NCBI RefSeq assembly: GCF_023015885.1
Contig: NZ_JALKBE010000007.1
Location: forward strand, 117,794 to 181,793
From: Aliiroseovarius sp. S1123
GTDB lineage: Bacteria > Pseudomonadota > Alphaproteobacteria > Rhodobacterales > Rhodobacteraceae
Length of the DNA: 64,000 nt
Direction of reading: 5' to 3'
The translations under genes and the position numbers were made by a program. The notes below the pieces were generated by a model. That model did not search any database, had not been told where the DNA came from, and worked only from the letters and a program-made list of their open reading frames with translations. This document shows, piece by piece, positions 9,908 to 19,962 of this stretch; position 1 is the stretch's first letter, and the number at the start of each line of letters is the position of its first letter.

Positions 9908-10291
9908 TTACACGATCAGGGCGACGATGATCGCCAGAACGACGGACCCGACGATGACGCCAATGCCCATTTTCTCGGCGGTTTCGACGTTCAGGCCGAT
10001 ACCGATGTCCCAGATCAGGTGGCGCAGGCCGGACAGCGCGTGATAGCAGAGCGCCCAAAGTGCCAGGAACATGATCACGTCCCCAACGAACGAGGTCATC
10101 AGACCGTTCACAACATCATAATATCCTGCACCCAGCGACGCGGCAAAGAACCACCAAGCGACCAAGATCGCAGCACCCAGCAGGGCTACCCCGGTGATCC
10201 GGGCGAAGATCGAGGTGATGGAGGTCAGCTGCGGGCGGTATACTTGCAGATGCGGAGAAAGAGGACGGTTGCCTCTGTTCACGTCGGCCAT
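9908..10291 (-). CDS. sdhC: Succinate dehydrogenase cytochrome b556 subunit
   Basis: 127 residues with three membrane helices. The signature NRGNRPLSPHLQVYRPQLTS and the later ALCYHALSGLRHLIWDIG (haem-ligand His) mark SdhC. I chose the ATG at 10291, preceded by GGAGGCCGCC; a longer frame to 10360 has no ribosome site. It is the first gene of sdhCDAB. The two TGTGATCACA palindromes lie about 122-154 bp upstream, so the operon promoter is probably between them and this start. Confidence 0.95.
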   Translation of the reverse strand: MADVNRGNRPLSPHLQVYRPQLTSITSIFARITGVALLGAAILVAWWFFAASLGAGYYDVVNGLMTSFVGDVIMFLALWALCYHALSGLRHLIWDIGIGLNVETAEKMGIGVIVGSVVLAIIVALIV

Positions 10292-10412
10292 GGCGGCCTC
10301 CTTCTGTCTGTTTCGACTTTGCGACAGGAATAGCGCCTTTTGCGGCACCGAGTCACGCAAGAAGCGACCTGAAAGTCGGGAATTTTGCGCTAACGGGGGT
10401 GTTTTTGGAGGC

Positions 10413-10445
10413 TTGTGATCACAGTTTTCGGAAATGTGATCACAG
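10413..10445 (-). promoter_or_regulatory. Tandem TGTGATCACA operator pair upstream of sdhCDAB
   Basis: Two perfect 10-bp palindromes TGTGATCACA occur at 10414-10423 and 10435-10444, with centres 21 bp apart (two helical turns). The same word, in the same tandem layout, precedes sucC, and one copy precedes the GntR gene at 28319. A palindromic GT-N-AC type site fits FCD-class GntR regulators. Assignment to that regulator is inference. Confidence 0.7.
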
Positions 10446-10582
10446 ATATGTATGCCATTGCATCCCGACTTTAATAGTCGGGAAATGTGCAGCGAAAGTC
10501 AGAATCCAACTAGAAATTGACGTCAGGGCACATACTGAGAGGGGCGGGACGCGCGTAGAGCGCCCCACCGCCACCATATGTC

Positions 10583-11617
10583 TTACTTCGGCATCAGCGC
10601 CCAATAGTCGAGGTCCAGCATGACCTCGGGCAGGTATTTGCCATCTTCGCCCTTCAGCGCAAATTCCGGCGCGCCGTGTTTGACGGCAACCAGACGCAGA
10701 CGCACGGCGCCCACACCGGGGGCGCCGGTGTCGGCCTTGTCCAGAACTTCGGACCATGCGCGGATCGTATCGCCCGAGAAGCAGGGGTTCGCGTGCGCCC
10801 CACCGTTCAGGCCGACGATCATCTGCGCGTTGGCCAAGCCGTTGAACGACAGTGCGCGCGCCATCGAGATCACGTGTCCGCCATAGATCAGGCGCTGACC
10901 ATCTGGGCGGAAAGTGGCGTCGAAATGGACCTTCGCGGTGTTCTGCCACAGACGGGTTGCCATCATGTGCTCGGCTTCCTCGACCGTGACGCCGTCAACG
11001 TGGTCGATTTTCTCGCCCACCTCATAGTCACCCCAGCGATGCGGTTCGCCGGCCAGCGTGAAGTCGTAATCCTCAAATGTCAGACCTTCGGGGATCGACA
11101 GGTCAGAAGCATCCAAAACGCCTTTCAACTCGGGGATCACGGTTTCGGGCGCGGGGGCGTCCAGATCACCTTTGCGCACCATGACCCAGCGGACATATTC
11201 CATCACCGGCTCGTCCATCTGGTTGAACCCGCGGGTGCGGACCCAAACAACACCCGATTTGCCGTTCGAGTTCTGCTTTAGCCCGATCACCTCGGATTGC
11301 GAGCGCAGCGTGTCGCCGGGATAGACGGGCTTCAGCCAACGACCCTCGGCATAGCCAAGGTTGGCGACGGCGTTCAGCGAGATGTCAGGCACGGTTTTGC
11401 CAAACACCACGTGGAAGGCGATCAAGTCGTCGATGGGCGAGCCTTCCAGCCCGCAGGCCCCGGCAAACTCGTCCGAGGAGTAAAGCGCATGACGGGCAGG
11501 GTAGAGTGCGTGATACAGCGCGCGTTCGCCTTCGGCCACGGTGCGCGGCACGGCGTGGTCGATCACGTCGCCCAGCTTGTAGTCTTCAAAGAAGCGTCCG
11601 GGATTGGTTTTGGCCAT
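10583..11617 (-). CDS. mch: Mesaconyl-CoA hydratase (beta-methylmalyl-CoA dehydratase), MaoC family
   Basis: A 344-residue protein with two hotdog/MaoC-like halves (about residues 1-160 and 175-344). In the ethylmalonyl-CoA pathway Mch hydrates mesaconyl-CoA to beta-methylmalyl-CoA. The length matches the Rhodobacter enzyme. The neighbourhood (a malyl-CoA thioesterase paralogue two genes upstream, sdh just downstream) matches the arrangement I recall for Rhodobacter sphaeroides. Visible features include ALYHALYPARHALYSSDEFA and WQNTAKVHFDATF. The start at 11617 is family-like (MAKTNPGRFFEDYKLGD). It is probably co-transcribed with nnrU and mcl2. Confidence 0.88.
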   Translation of the reverse strand: MAKTNPGRFFEDYKLGDVIDHAVPRTVAEGERALYHALYPARHALYSSDEFAGACGLEGSPIDDLIAFHVVFGKTVPDISLNAVANLGYAEGRWLKPVYPGDTLRSQSEVIGLKQNSNGKSGVVWVRTRGFNQMDEPVMEYVRWVMVRKGDLDAPAPETVIPELKGVLDASDLSIPEGLTFEDYDFTLAGEPHRWGDYEVGEKIDHVDGVTVEEAEHMMATRLWQNTAKVHFDATFRPDGQRLIYGGHVISMARALSFNGLANAQMIVGLNGGAHANPCFSGDTIRAWSEVLDKADTGAPGVGAVRLRLVAVKHGAPEFALKGEDGKYLPEVMLDLDYWALMPK

Positions 11618-11687
11618 CAAAGCTCTCCAAATGTCGGGGCGGGCGCAGAGGTGGCCCGCCGGTGTTATTTTGTGCGCGTAAGCGGGG

Positions 11688-12236
11688 CTACGCGCCGAAC
11701 GGGGTCGGGCCAATCAGCCCGTGAATATATCCGATGATCGCCAGCAGGATGATCGAGGCGACAAAGAACATGGCATCCTTGGCGATGGTGCCTTTCGGGT
11801 TTGGCCGCCAGTCGGGTTCCGCGCGGTTGATCACGAGGATCTCTAGAACTGCCCAAACTGTCAGCGCCCCGAATAGCACCATCGAGGCCAGATCCGGGTT
11901 GACGATGATATGCGCCACCGCCCACAGGATGAAACCGGTCAGCATCGGGTGGCGCATTCTGTAAAATAGCGCGCCTTTCGACGGGCCGGGGCTCATGAAG
12001 TAGAGCGCGAACAGCACCATGAGGTTGTTCACATGCCGCAACGCGGGCGGATAGGTGTGCACGTCGAAGCTTTCCGTCGCGCGATACCCGATCACCATGA
12101 AGACCACGCTGATCAGGATCACAAGTGCGGATATCCCCTTGGCCCGCTGCCCCATGTTTTCATGGGCGCCGGGCAGGGCGCGTTTCCAGAAATGTCCGAC
12201 ATACCACAGGGCAAGTCCGGCGATCAGCAACGTCAT
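11688..12236 (-). CDS. NnrU family integral membrane protein
   Basis: 182 residues and about five membrane helices, starting MTLLIAGLALWYVGHFWKRA. RMRHPMLTGFILWAVAHI is a hallmark of the NnrU/isoprenylcysteine-methyltransferase-like fold, with the His-Pro pair in the membrane-embedded core. NnrU was named from nitrite/nitric oxide reduction clusters, but no denitrification gene is near. Here it is sandwiched between mcl2 (23 bp) and mch (70 bp), apparently in one operon. A role linked to the ethylmalonyl-CoA pathway is possible but not shown. Confidence 0.85.
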   Translation of the reverse strand: MTLLIAGLALWYVGHFWKRALPGAHENMGQRAKGISALVILISVVFMVIGYRATESFDVHTYPPALRHVNNLMVLFALYFMSPGPSKGALFYRMRHPMLTGFILWAVAHIIVNPDLASMVLFGALTVWAVLEILVINRAEPDWRPNPKGTIAKDAMFFVASIILLAIIGYIHGLIGPTPFGA

Positions 12237-12259
12237 GGCGAGTTTCCTTTAGAGGGGCC

Positions 12260-13108
12260 TTAGCCCCCCATCGCGGCGATGGCGTCGGCTTTGGCGAGAA
12301 TGGATTTTGCCGTCTCAACATGCAGGTTTTCGACGATCTTACCATCCACAACTGCGACGCCTTGGCCCGAAGCCTCGGCTTCCTCGAACGCTGCGATCTG
12401 GCGTTTGGCCAGATCAATCTCGGCCTCGGACGGGGCAAAGGCGGCGTTGGCGATGTCAAGTTGGGCGGGGTGGATCAGCGTTTTGCCGTCCATGCCCATG
12501 TCGCGGCCCTGATCGCATTCGGCTTTCAGACCCTCTTCGTCCTTGAACGCGTTGTAGACGCCATCGACGATCACAACACCGTGGGCCTTGGCCGCGATCA
12601 GGCACATGTGCAGCCCGCCCATCATCGGCAGACGGTCGGCGCGGAAGCGGGTGTTGAGTTCCTTCGCCAGATCGTTGGTGCCCATGACGAAGCCCTTCAG
12701 GCGCGGGTGGGCGGCGATCTCGGCGGCGTTCAGCATGCCAATCGGGGTCTCCATCATCGCCCAGAGGTCAACATCGGGGATCAGCGCGGCCAGCTCGTCC
12801 AATTGGGCAGCCGAGCCCACCTTCGGCATCAGGATCGCGTCGATGTCTGCACCTACGAAGGCCGCTACGTCGTCTTTGCCCCATTCGGTGTCGAACCCGT
12901 TGATGCGGACGATCTTGGCGCGGTTGCCATAGCCTCCTTTGTTCAACTCGGCTTTCAGGATCGCGCGTGCCTCGACCTTGGCGTCGGGGGCGACGGCATC
13001 TTCAAGGTCGAAAATGATCGCGTCGGCGGCAAGGCCGCGGGCTTTCTCCAGCGCACGCTCTTTCGAGCCGGGGATGTAGAGGACGGAACGATAGGGGCGT
13101 GTGGTCAT
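12260..13108 (-). CDS. mcl2: HpcH/HpaI-CitE family enzyme, probable (3S)-malyl-CoA thioesterase
   Basis: 282 residues starting MTTRPYRSVLYIPGSKERAL. It is a CitE-type TIM barrel with AIIFDLEDAVAP (Mg-binding Glu/Asp), LMPKVGSAAQ, AMMETPIGMLNA and GFVMGTNDLAKEL. Rhodobacterales have two paralogues: Mcl1 (about 318 residues, lyase) and Mcl2 (about 287 residues, (3S)-malyl-CoA thioesterase). The length, N-terminus and position near mch and sdh fit Mcl2, which hydrolyses malyl-CoA to malate so that lyase plus thioesterase act as an apparent malate synthase. A lyase role cannot be excluded. Start at ATG 13108. Confidence 0.82.
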   Translation of the reverse strand: MTTRPYRSVLYIPGSKERALEKARGLAADAIIFDLEDAVAPDAKVEARAILKAELNKGGYGNRAKIVRINGFDTEWGKDDVAAFVGADIDAILMPKVGSAAQLDELAALIPDVDLWAMMETPIGMLNAAEIAAHPRLKGFVMGTNDLAKELNTRFRADRLPMMGGLHMCLIAAKAHGVVIVDGVYNAFKDEEGLKAECDQGRDMGMDGKTLIHPAQLDIANAAFAPSEAEIDLAKRQIAAFEEAEASGQGVAVVDGKIVENLHVETAKSILAKADAIAAMGG

Positions 13109-13167
13109 GATTCTGTGTCTCCGCAATATTGTTGCGCAAGGGATCACATTTGCGCACCAATTCGCAA

Positions 13168-13180
13168 GGCAAACTTTGCC
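13168..13180 (-). promoter_or_regulatory. Palindrome GGCAAA-C-TTTGCC upstream of mcl2
   Basis: The 304-bp gap between mcl2 and the next gene holds a perfect 13-bp palindrome, about 60 bp from the mcl2 start. Related words TTGCGCAAG, TTTGCGCA and TTCGCAAG lie within 45 bp of it. Short-chain acyl-CoA regulators of the RamB/PccR (ScfR) type recognise TTTGCAAA-like words, so this may be their target. The rest of the gap shows nothing clear. Confidence 0.4.
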
Positions 13181-13412
13181 GCAATGCAGAAAATTTACGT
13201 AGGGTTCATGGTTGCGCCGACCTATGCGCGGCGCGTTAACCAGTTCTTTGGCCCATGGGCGCAGGCTTTTCACAGAGATGCCGAATGACGGGAGGGCCCA
13301 CGGTTGGCCACTGATGCAATGGGATGCAGATCGGCACCAGAGAGAACACGGCCCTGATGCCGCCGGTGCGCCGGTTGGCCCGGCAGAGCGGCCCAACTGA
13401 AAGGACAGATCC

Positions 13413-13736
13413 ATGAAACAGGACATTCTGGCCCTTGGACTTGGTGTCGGCGCGATCCTTCTGTCAGCCGGACAATTGCAGGCGCAGGGCGCCGCCAAAT
13501 GCGCCGAGCGTGCCCAAGTGATGCAACGCTTGGCCGAAAGCTATGGCGAAACACGGCAATCCATCGGGCTGGCAGGCGACCGGCAGGTGGTCGAGGTCTT
13601 CGCCTCGGATGAAACCGGCACATGGACGATCACGGTCACGATGCCCAATGGCATGACCTGTCTGGTTGCTGCGGGGCAGGGATACGAGCAGCTGGATGAA
13701 GACCTGACCCCTGCACGGTTGGGCAGCCCGGTCTAG
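13413..13736 (+). CDS. Small exported hypothetical protein
   Basis: A 107-residue protein with an N-terminal signal sequence (MKQDILALGLGVGAILLSAG, likely cleavage near LQAQG-AA at about residue 26). The mature part of about 80 residues has two cysteines (KCAERAQVMQRL and GMTCLVAAG), which could form a disulfide. A ribosome site AAAGGAC precedes the ATG. I do not recognise a family beyond similarity to small periplasmic proteins common in Rhodobacterales. Its stop codon overlaps the convergent TauE/SafE gene by 4 bp. Confidence 0.7.
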   Translation: MKQDILALGLGVGAILLSAGQLQAQGAAKCAERAQVMQRLAESYGETRQSIGLAGDRQVVEVFASDETGTWTITVTMPNGMTCLVAAGQGYEQLDEDLTPARLGSPV

Positions 13737-14491
13737 GTCAGCCCTTCCCAGATCAGTTTCGTTCCGGTCAGGATGAGGAACAGATAGGTGAAGCCGAAAA
13801 ACAGGCGCTCGGACATTTTGTGGTGCAGATGCACCCCGATCCAAACGCCCAGCACGGCAAAGGGGATCAGCAAAAGATCAGCCTTTGCCGTTTGCCAAGT
13901 GAAGATCCCCAAGGCGAAATAGGGAACGAACTTCATAAGGTTGATGGCCCAGAACACGATAACGGTCGTAGACTGGAACGTGGTTTTGTCCAGCTTACGC
14001 GATAGAAGATAGACTGCGGCAGGCGGGCCGCCCGCATGGCTTATGAAGCTGGTGAAGCCGGCGATCACGCCCCAAAACGCGCCGAGCTTGCCTGACATAG
14101 GGCGCGGGGCCGGTGCGATGAGCCCATTTGCGCGTGCCAGCTGGAATGCGACAAACCCCACGGCGATCAGGCCGATCAGCAGTCGAAACAGATCCGGATT
14201 GGCAACGGAATAGAGTACCGCCCCCAGTGCCACGCCGGGCACAGCCCCCAACACCAAGGCCCAGGCCGAGGGTGTATCCCACTTTCGCCAATAGGGTTTC
14301 AGCGCCGTTACATCCATCAGCATCAGAAGGGGCAGCATCAGGCCAATCGCGGCACCCGGTTCCAGAATCAGCGCAAGCAAAGGGGTTGCCGCAAATGCGG
14401 CCCCCGACCCGAAGCCACCCTTGGAAATCCCTGCAAAAATCACGGCTGGGATGGCAAAGGTAAAGAAAGTGAGGTCCAGAACCTCGGGCAT
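13733..14491 (-). CDS. TauE/SafE family sulfite/organic-anion exporter-like permease
   Basis: A 252-residue protein with about eight membrane helices in two repeats. Repeat 1 begins AIPAVIFAGISKGGFGSGAA and repeat 2 contains FTSFISHAGGPPAAVYLLSR; these FxGxxxGGxxGxG and H-A-G-G-P-P signatures define the TauE/SafE (DUF81) family. Members export sulfite, sulfoacetate or related anions. No sulfur gene is adjacent, so the substrate is open. The start at 14491 follows AAGGATATCTC. Confidence 0.88.
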   Translation of the reverse strand: MPEVLDLTFFTFAIPAVIFAGISKGGFGSGAAFAATPLLALILEPGAAIGLMLPLLMLMDVTALKPYWRKWDTPSAWALVLGAVPGVALGAVLYSVANPDLFRLLIGLIAVGFVAFQLARANGLIAPAPRPMSGKLGAFWGVIAGFTSFISHAGGPPAAVYLLSRKLDKTTFQSTTVIVFWAINLMKFVPYFALGIFTWQTAKADLLLIPFAVLGVWIGVHLHHKMSERLFFGFTYLFLILTGTKLIWEGLT

Positions 14492-14634
14492 GAGATATCC
14501 TTCAAAAGTCTGGAAAATGGGCGCTTTAGCGCTATCGCGTGTCGCATTCGGTTGCAAGTCATCCCTGACGCCGCAGCGCAGCGCCCTTGCGCGAAAGGCA
14601 CTTTCCGACTAGGCATGCGCCCGAAAACAACTGA

Positions 14635-15612
<978 letters not shown>

Positions 15613-15641
15613 GCCCAGTTTCGATACTGCTGATTAAGACG

Positions 15642-15675
15642 TTGCGCCGCTCAGACCGAGCGGCGCAATTTTTTT
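15642..15675 (+). terminator. Intrinsic terminator of mdh
   Basis: A perfect 11-bp stem TTGCGCCGCTC / GAGCGGCGCAA with a 5-nt loop, followed by seven T residues. Confidence 0.92.
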
Positions 15676-15686
15676 GTGCTGCACGA

Positions 15687-16712
15687 TTACTTGCGGATCT
15701 TCTGCATGATCTCTTCAAGCGCGGAGGCTAAGGGAGCGTCAAACTGCTTGGCCGAGAAATCAACCGAAAGCCCCGGTGCGACAGAGGCGACCGATTGTTC
15801 GATATGAAGCGAGCAGGTCAGCAGCGCGTTATGCTCCCGAAGCAGTTCTTGCTGTTTGTCCGTCAGGTGAAAAATCTCGCCATGAAGCGCAAGCCCCGTT
15901 GCAAGGGGATCGTCCGCGTTCATGACCCGCTCAATGCCGATCCTGCGCCGAGTGTGAAGCGAATGAAGCAATGCCTTGCCTTGCGCCGCATAACGCAGTG
16001 ACTTGAGCAGCCAATGGCGGGCTGTCATCCCGTCAAAGTGCAAAATCCGCGCCTGTGCGGTGGTTTTGCCTGGCGATACCTCGCCCCGGAACTTTTCTTT
16101 AACGGCGTGGATGGCAATGAATTTTCGTTCGGACAGCTGCGCCATCGCTTTACCAGAGGCATGTCCCGACACCCCGCTTTGCAGATAGGCATAGGAAGCG
16201 CCATAGACCTGCTTTCGCGCCAAGCGCGTCAGACCCGGTGCGCGGAACGCACCGTCGAAAATCCCATCCTCTGGCGCGATCCAAACACGTTCCAAATTGG
16301 GGATGTGCAGCCAGGTCTTGGCCCGAGAAAGGTCGGCCTGAATGCCATCGGGTGCCCACAGAAACTCGTCCGCATCGACATGCAACAGCCAGTCGGTCTG
16401 CCGTCTTTGGGCAACCAGATTGGCGTTCAACGTCTGTCGCCGTGTTTGCCACGCGGGGCGTTTATCAAGGTCGAAAGCCCTCCAATGTGCCGCGTCACAA
16501 AGCGTGACCTCCACGCCGGGGATCGTCGCCAAGATAGGGGCGGCCGGATCATCGGGGTCGTCGAAGAACAGATGCACGGTCTGTGCGCCAAGGCTCAGGT
16601 GATGACAGGCAAAAGCCAGAACAAGCGGAAGCGGTTCGCGCACGGTTGAGACAACGGACCAGCTGTGATCAGGCATTCGACGACACTCGGCGCAAAGGGT
16701 ATTCCACGGCAT
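15687..16712 (-). CDS. Glycosyltransferase family 2-like protein
   Basis: 341 residues. The N-terminal half has SVVSTVREPLPLVLAFACHH, HLSLGAQTVHLFFDDPDDPA and the acidic motif WLLHVDADEFLW (DxD-type, about residues 109-120), as in GT2/GT92-like 'DUF4422-neighbour' glycosyltransferases of Rhodobacterales. No signal peptide or membrane helix is seen, so it is probably cytoplasmic and acts on surface polysaccharide precursors. Acceptor and donor are unknown. The start is uncertain: ATG 16712, or ATG 16676 (MPDHSWSVVST), which gives a tighter N-terminus. It is divergent from another glycosyltransferase-like gene. Confidence 0.78.
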   Translation of the reverse strand: MPWNTLCAECRRMPDHSWSVVSTVREPLPLVLAFACHHLSLGAQTVHLFFDDPDDPAAPILATIPGVEVTLCDAAHWRAFDLDKRPAWQTRRQTLNANLVAQRRQTDWLLHVDADEFLWAPDGIQADLSRAKTWLHIPNLERVWIAPEDGIFDGAFRAPGLTRLARKQVYGASYAYLQSGVSGHASGKAMAQLSERKFIAIHAVKEKFRGEVSPGKTTAQARILHFDGMTARHWLLKSLRYAAQGKALLHSLHTRRRIGIERVMNADDPLATGLALHGEIFHLTDKQQELLREHNALLTCSLHIEQSVASVAPGLSVDFSAKQFDAPLASALEEIMQKIRK

Positions 16713-16826
16713 TACTGAGGCAGAGATGCCAACAATTGTAAAGCGACAGGCGCCGGTGATTGCCGCTGGTCTTGGATTGGACTAAAGCGATGGCACAGCA
16801 CTTACTGCTTTTCTTAGGAGCCTTGC

Positions 16827-17684
16827 GTGACCCTTGTTTTCCCAATGACCGCCGATGACGGCTTTGTCTTTGCTGCGACGGGTGCGCAGTATCGCGGGTT
16901 GGCGCAAAGGGCGGCGCGGTCGTTGCGGGCGGCAATGGGCGATGATATCCAGATCGACCTGTTTGCGGATGTGGCAGTGGATGACCCCGTGTTCAATCAG
17001 ATCCATATCCTGGACTATGTCGGCACCCGCCCCAAGATGGAGGCGCTGCGCGAAAGTCGGTTTGCCCACACTGTCTATCTGGATTGCGACGTGGTCGCGG
17101 TGGCGGATTGCTCGGACATGTTCGCGTTGCTCAGGCAGTTTGACTGCATCGGGGCGCATGACCAATACGGCAATGCCACCGTTCCGATGCACCAGCCGAC
17201 ACTGGATTTGCCCGCCGGATTTCGCCAGATCAATAGCGGTGTCATGGGGATCCGCAAGTCCGACAAAACGCAGTCCTTTCTGCGCCGATGGGAGCAACGC
17301 ATCGCTGACGAAGGCGAGCGTTGGGACCAACCTGTCCTGCGCGAGTTGTTGTGGGATAGCGATCTGCGCGTCTGGATCCTGCCGCCGGAATACAACCTGA
17401 TGCACACCAGCTATGTGCCCGCGATGAGCAAGGCCATGGCCGCGCCGCGCCTGTTTCACATCACATCTCTGCACGAGGCGGTTGGCGCTGCGGAAAAGAC
17501 CGACCAGCCATTTGAACCGGACGCTTTTCTGGGGGAAGAGGCGCTGACAATGCTGCATGATCTGCTTGGCCGGGACCGGTCCTTAGGGGCGGCGCCATCT
17601 GTCCGCGACCAGATCGGAGCCCTGTTGCGCCGCTATCCGAAAGTTGAAAAGCGCGCGCGGTCGATTTGGCGTCGCTTGCGGTGA
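16827..17684 (+). CDS. Nucleotide-sugar glycosyltransferase-like protein (GT8-type fold)
   Basis: 285 residues. VFAATGAQYRGLAQRAARSL at the N-terminus and TVYLDCDVVAVADCSDMFAL (DxD metal-binding motif, about residue 90) followed by INSGVMGIRK and WDQPVLREL are the order of motifs found in GT8-like galactosyl/glucosyltransferases. The C-terminal 60 residues are basic (RRYPKVEKRARSIWRRLR), possibly a membrane-surface contact. Start at 16827 with AGGAGCC upstream. With the divergent GT2-like gene it forms a small two-gene surface-sugar patch between mdh and sucC. Confidence 0.75.
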   Translation: MTLVFPMTADDGFVFAATGAQYRGLAQRAARSLRAAMGDDIQIDLFADVAVDDPVFNQIHILDYVGTRPKMEALRESRFAHTVYLDCDVVAVADCSDMFALLRQFDCIGAHDQYGNATVPMHQPTLDLPAGFRQINSGVMGIRKSDKTQSFLRRWEQRIADEGERWDQPVLRELLWDSDLRVWILPPEYNLMHTSYVPAMSKAMAAPRLFHITSLHEAVGAAEKTDQPFEPDAFLGEEALTMLHDLLGRDRSLGAAPSVRDQIGALLRRYPKVEKRARSIWRRLR

Positions 17685-17726
17685 AATAAGATTCGCAATC
17701 GAGCTGATTTGCTGAAACTTAATGAT

Positions 17727-17758
17727 TTGTGATCACACATTTTAAGGTGTGATCACAA
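17727..17758 (+). promoter_or_regulatory. Tandem TGTGATCACA operator pair upstream of sucCDAB
   Basis: Two TGTGATCACA palindromes at 17728-17737 and 17748-17757, centres 20 bp apart, about 112-144 bp before the sucC start. Spacing and distance closely match the pair upstream of sdhC. They are candidate binding sites for the GntR/FCD regulator at 27669-28319. The region from 17759 to 17870 is the probable promoter and leader. Confidence 0.7.
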
Positions 17759-17870
17759 AAATGGCGACTTCGATAGAAATTCGCCCAAAAATGCAAAAAA
17801 CATTTCGGCCTTCTGCTTCACCTGTGCATTTTGTCCAAGACCCAATGGACCAACTGGATAGGATGATTTC

Positions 17871-19064
17871 ATGAACATTCATGAATACCAGGCGAAGGCC
17901 CTTCTGAAATCCTACGGCGCCCCCGTTTCGGACGGCCGCGTAGTATTGAAAGCAGAAGATGCCAAAACCGCCGCAGGTGAACTCGACGGACCGCTTTGGG
18001 TGGTCAAAGCCCAAATTCACGCAGGTGGCCGCGGCAAAGGCTCCTTCAAGGAAGCTGACGCTGGCGAAAAAGGCGGTGTACGCCTGACCAAATCGGTCGA
18101 GGAAGCCGCTGAAGAAGCCAAGAAGATGCTGGGCCGCACCCTTGTGACCCACCAGACCGGCCCGGCCGGCAAGCAGGTTAACCGTATCTACATCGAAGCC
18201 GGTTCCGGCATCGAGCGTGAGCTTTACCTGGCTCTGCTGGTTGATCGCCAAACCTCGCGCATTTCGTTCGTTTGCTCGACCGAAGGCGGCATGGACATCG
18301 AGGAAGTGGCAGCCGCCACCCCCGAAAAGATCCTGAGCTTCTCGGTTGATCCGGCAACGGGCTACCAAGGTTTCCACGGCCGCCGCATCGCATTCGCGCT
18401 GGGCCTGGAAGGCGCACAGGTCAAGCAGTGTGTTGCTCTGATGGGCAAGCTCTATAAAGCCTTCACCGAGAAGGACATGGAGATGCTGGAGATCAACCCG
18501 CTGATCGTGGCCGAAGGCGGCGATCTGAAGGTTCTGGACGCCAAAGTTGGCTTCGACGGAAACGCCATCTATCGCCACCCGGATATCGCCGAACTGCGCG
18601 ACACCACCGAAGAAGACCCCAAAGAGCTGGAAGCGTCGAAATACGACCTGAACTATATCGCTCTGGACGGTGAAATTGGCTGCATGGTGAACGGTGCTGG
18701 TCTGGCAATGGCCACCATGGATATCATCAAGCTGTACGGCGCTGAACCGGCCAACTTCCTGGACGTAGGTGGCGGCGCCACCAAAGAGAAAGTGACCGAA
18801 GCCTTCAAGATCATCACCTCGGACCCGAACGTAAAGGGCATCCTTGTGAACATCTTCGGCGGCATCATGCGCTGTGACGTCATCGCCGAGGGCGTGGTTG
18901 CAGCCGTGAAAGAAGTGGGCCTGCAGGTTCCGCTGGTCGTGCGTCTGGAAGGCACCAACGTGGAAGCCGGTAAAGACATCATCAACAACTCGGACGTTGA
19001 TGTGATCGCAGCCGACAACCTGTCGGACGGCGCAGAGAAAATCGTGAAAGCGGTGAAGGGTTAA
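17871..19064 (+). CDS. sucC: Succinyl-CoA synthetase (ADP-forming) beta subunit
   Basis: 397 residues beginning [20 protein letters not shown], the classic SucC start. The ATP-grasp domain includes [13 protein letters not shown] and [14 protein letters not shown]; the C-terminal ligase domain has [15 protein letters not shown] and [15 protein letters not shown]. With SucD it interconverts succinyl-CoA and succinate with substrate-level phosphorylation. First gene of sucCD-sucAB; 4 bp separate it from sucD. Confidence 0.98.
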   Translation: MNIHEYQAKALLKSYGAPVSDGRVVLKAEDAKTAAGELDGPLWVVKAQIHAGGRGKGSFKEADAGEKGGVRLTKSVEEAAEEAKKMLGRTLVTHQTGPAGKQVNRIYIEAGSGIERELYLALLVDRQTSRISFVCSTEGGMDIEEVAAATPEKILSFSVDPATGYQGFHGRRIAFALGLEGAQVKQCVALMGKLYKAFTEKDMEMLEINPLIVAEGGDLKVLDAKVGFDGNAIYRHPDIAELRDTTEEDPKELEASKYDLNYIALDGEIGCMVNGAGLAMATMDIIKLYGAEPANFLDVGGGATKEKVTEAFKIITSDPNVKGILVNIFGGIMRCDVIAEGVVAAVKEVGLQVPLVVRLEGTNVEAGKDIINNSDVDVIAADNLSDGAEKIVKAVKG

Positions 19065-19068
19065 GACA

Positions 19069-19953
19069 ATGGCAGTTCTTATTGACGAAAATACCAAGGT
19101 CATCTGTCAGGGTCTGACCGGCTCGCAGGGTACCTTTCACTCGGAACAGGCCATTGCATATGGCACCAAAATGGTCGGCGGTGTCACGCCGGGCAAAGGT
19201 GGCCAGACGCATCTGGATCTGCCGATCTTTAACTCGGTTCACGAAGCCAAGCACGTCACCGAAGCCAACGCTTCTGTAATCTACGTGCCGCCGCCCTTCG
19301 CAGCGGATTCGATCCTGGAAGCGATCGACGCAGAGATGGAACTGATCGTCTGCATCACCGAAGGCATTCCGGTGCTGGACATGATGCGCGTTCAGCGTGC
19401 TCTGGAGGGCTCGGCCTCGCGTCTTGTGGGCCCGAACTGCCCCGGCGTGATCACCCCCGGCGCTTGTAAAATCGGCATCATGCCCGGCCACATCCACCAG
19501 CGCGGCAGCGTTGGCGTTGTGTCGCGCTCGGGTACGCTGACCTATGAAGCTGTGAAACAGACCACCGATATCGGTCTGGGCCAGTCGACTGCAGTTGGCA
19601 TCGGCGGCGACCCCATCAAGGGCACCGAGCACATCGACGTGTTGGATATGTTCCTGGACGACGATGAAACTCAGTCGATCATCATGATCGGTGAAATCGG
19701 TGGTTCGGCAGAAGAAGAAGCTGCTGAATTCCTGGCCGAACAGAAGAAAAAAGGCCGCTGGAAGCCGGTTGCTGGCTTCATCGCTGGCCGTACGGCACCT
19801 CCGGGCCGCCGCATGGGCCACGCTGGCGCGATTGTTGCCGGTGGTAAAGGCGGTGCCGAAGACAAGATCGAAGCCATGCGCGCTGCTGGCATTGTGGTGG
19901 CAGACAGCCCCGCGACGCTGGGCGAGGCCGTGCTGGAAGCGATCGGCAAATAA
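19069..19953 (+). CDS. sucD: Succinyl-CoA synthetase alpha subunit
   Basis: 294 residues with CoA-binding [17 protein letters not shown], then [10 protein letters not shown] and [13 protein letters not shown]. The phosphorylated active-site His is in [12 protein letters not shown] near residue 249, and the [13 protein letters not shown] helix contributes to the phosphate site. Length is normal. A hairpin follows within the suc operon before sucA. Confidence 0.98.
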   Translation: MAVLIDENTKVICQGLTGSQGTFHSEQAIAYGTKMVGGVTPGKGGQTHLDLPIFNSVHEAKHVTEANASVIYVPPPFAADSILEAIDAEMELIVCITEGIPVLDMMRVQRALEGSASRLVGPNCPGVITPGACKIGIMPGHIHQRGSVGVVSRSGTLTYEAVKQTTDIGLGQSTAVGIGGDPIKGTEHIDVLDMFLDDDETQSIIMIGEIGGSAEEEAAEFLAEQKKKGRWKPVAGFIAGRTAPPGRRMGHAGAIVAGGKGGAEDKIEAMRAAGIVVADSPATLGEAVLEAIGK

Positions 19954-19962
19954 AACGACCCT

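Noticed and set aside
10413..10445. CRP/FNR site for the TGTGATCACA words
   Set aside because: CRP half-sites TGTGA/TCACA need a 6-bp spacer; here they overlap without one.
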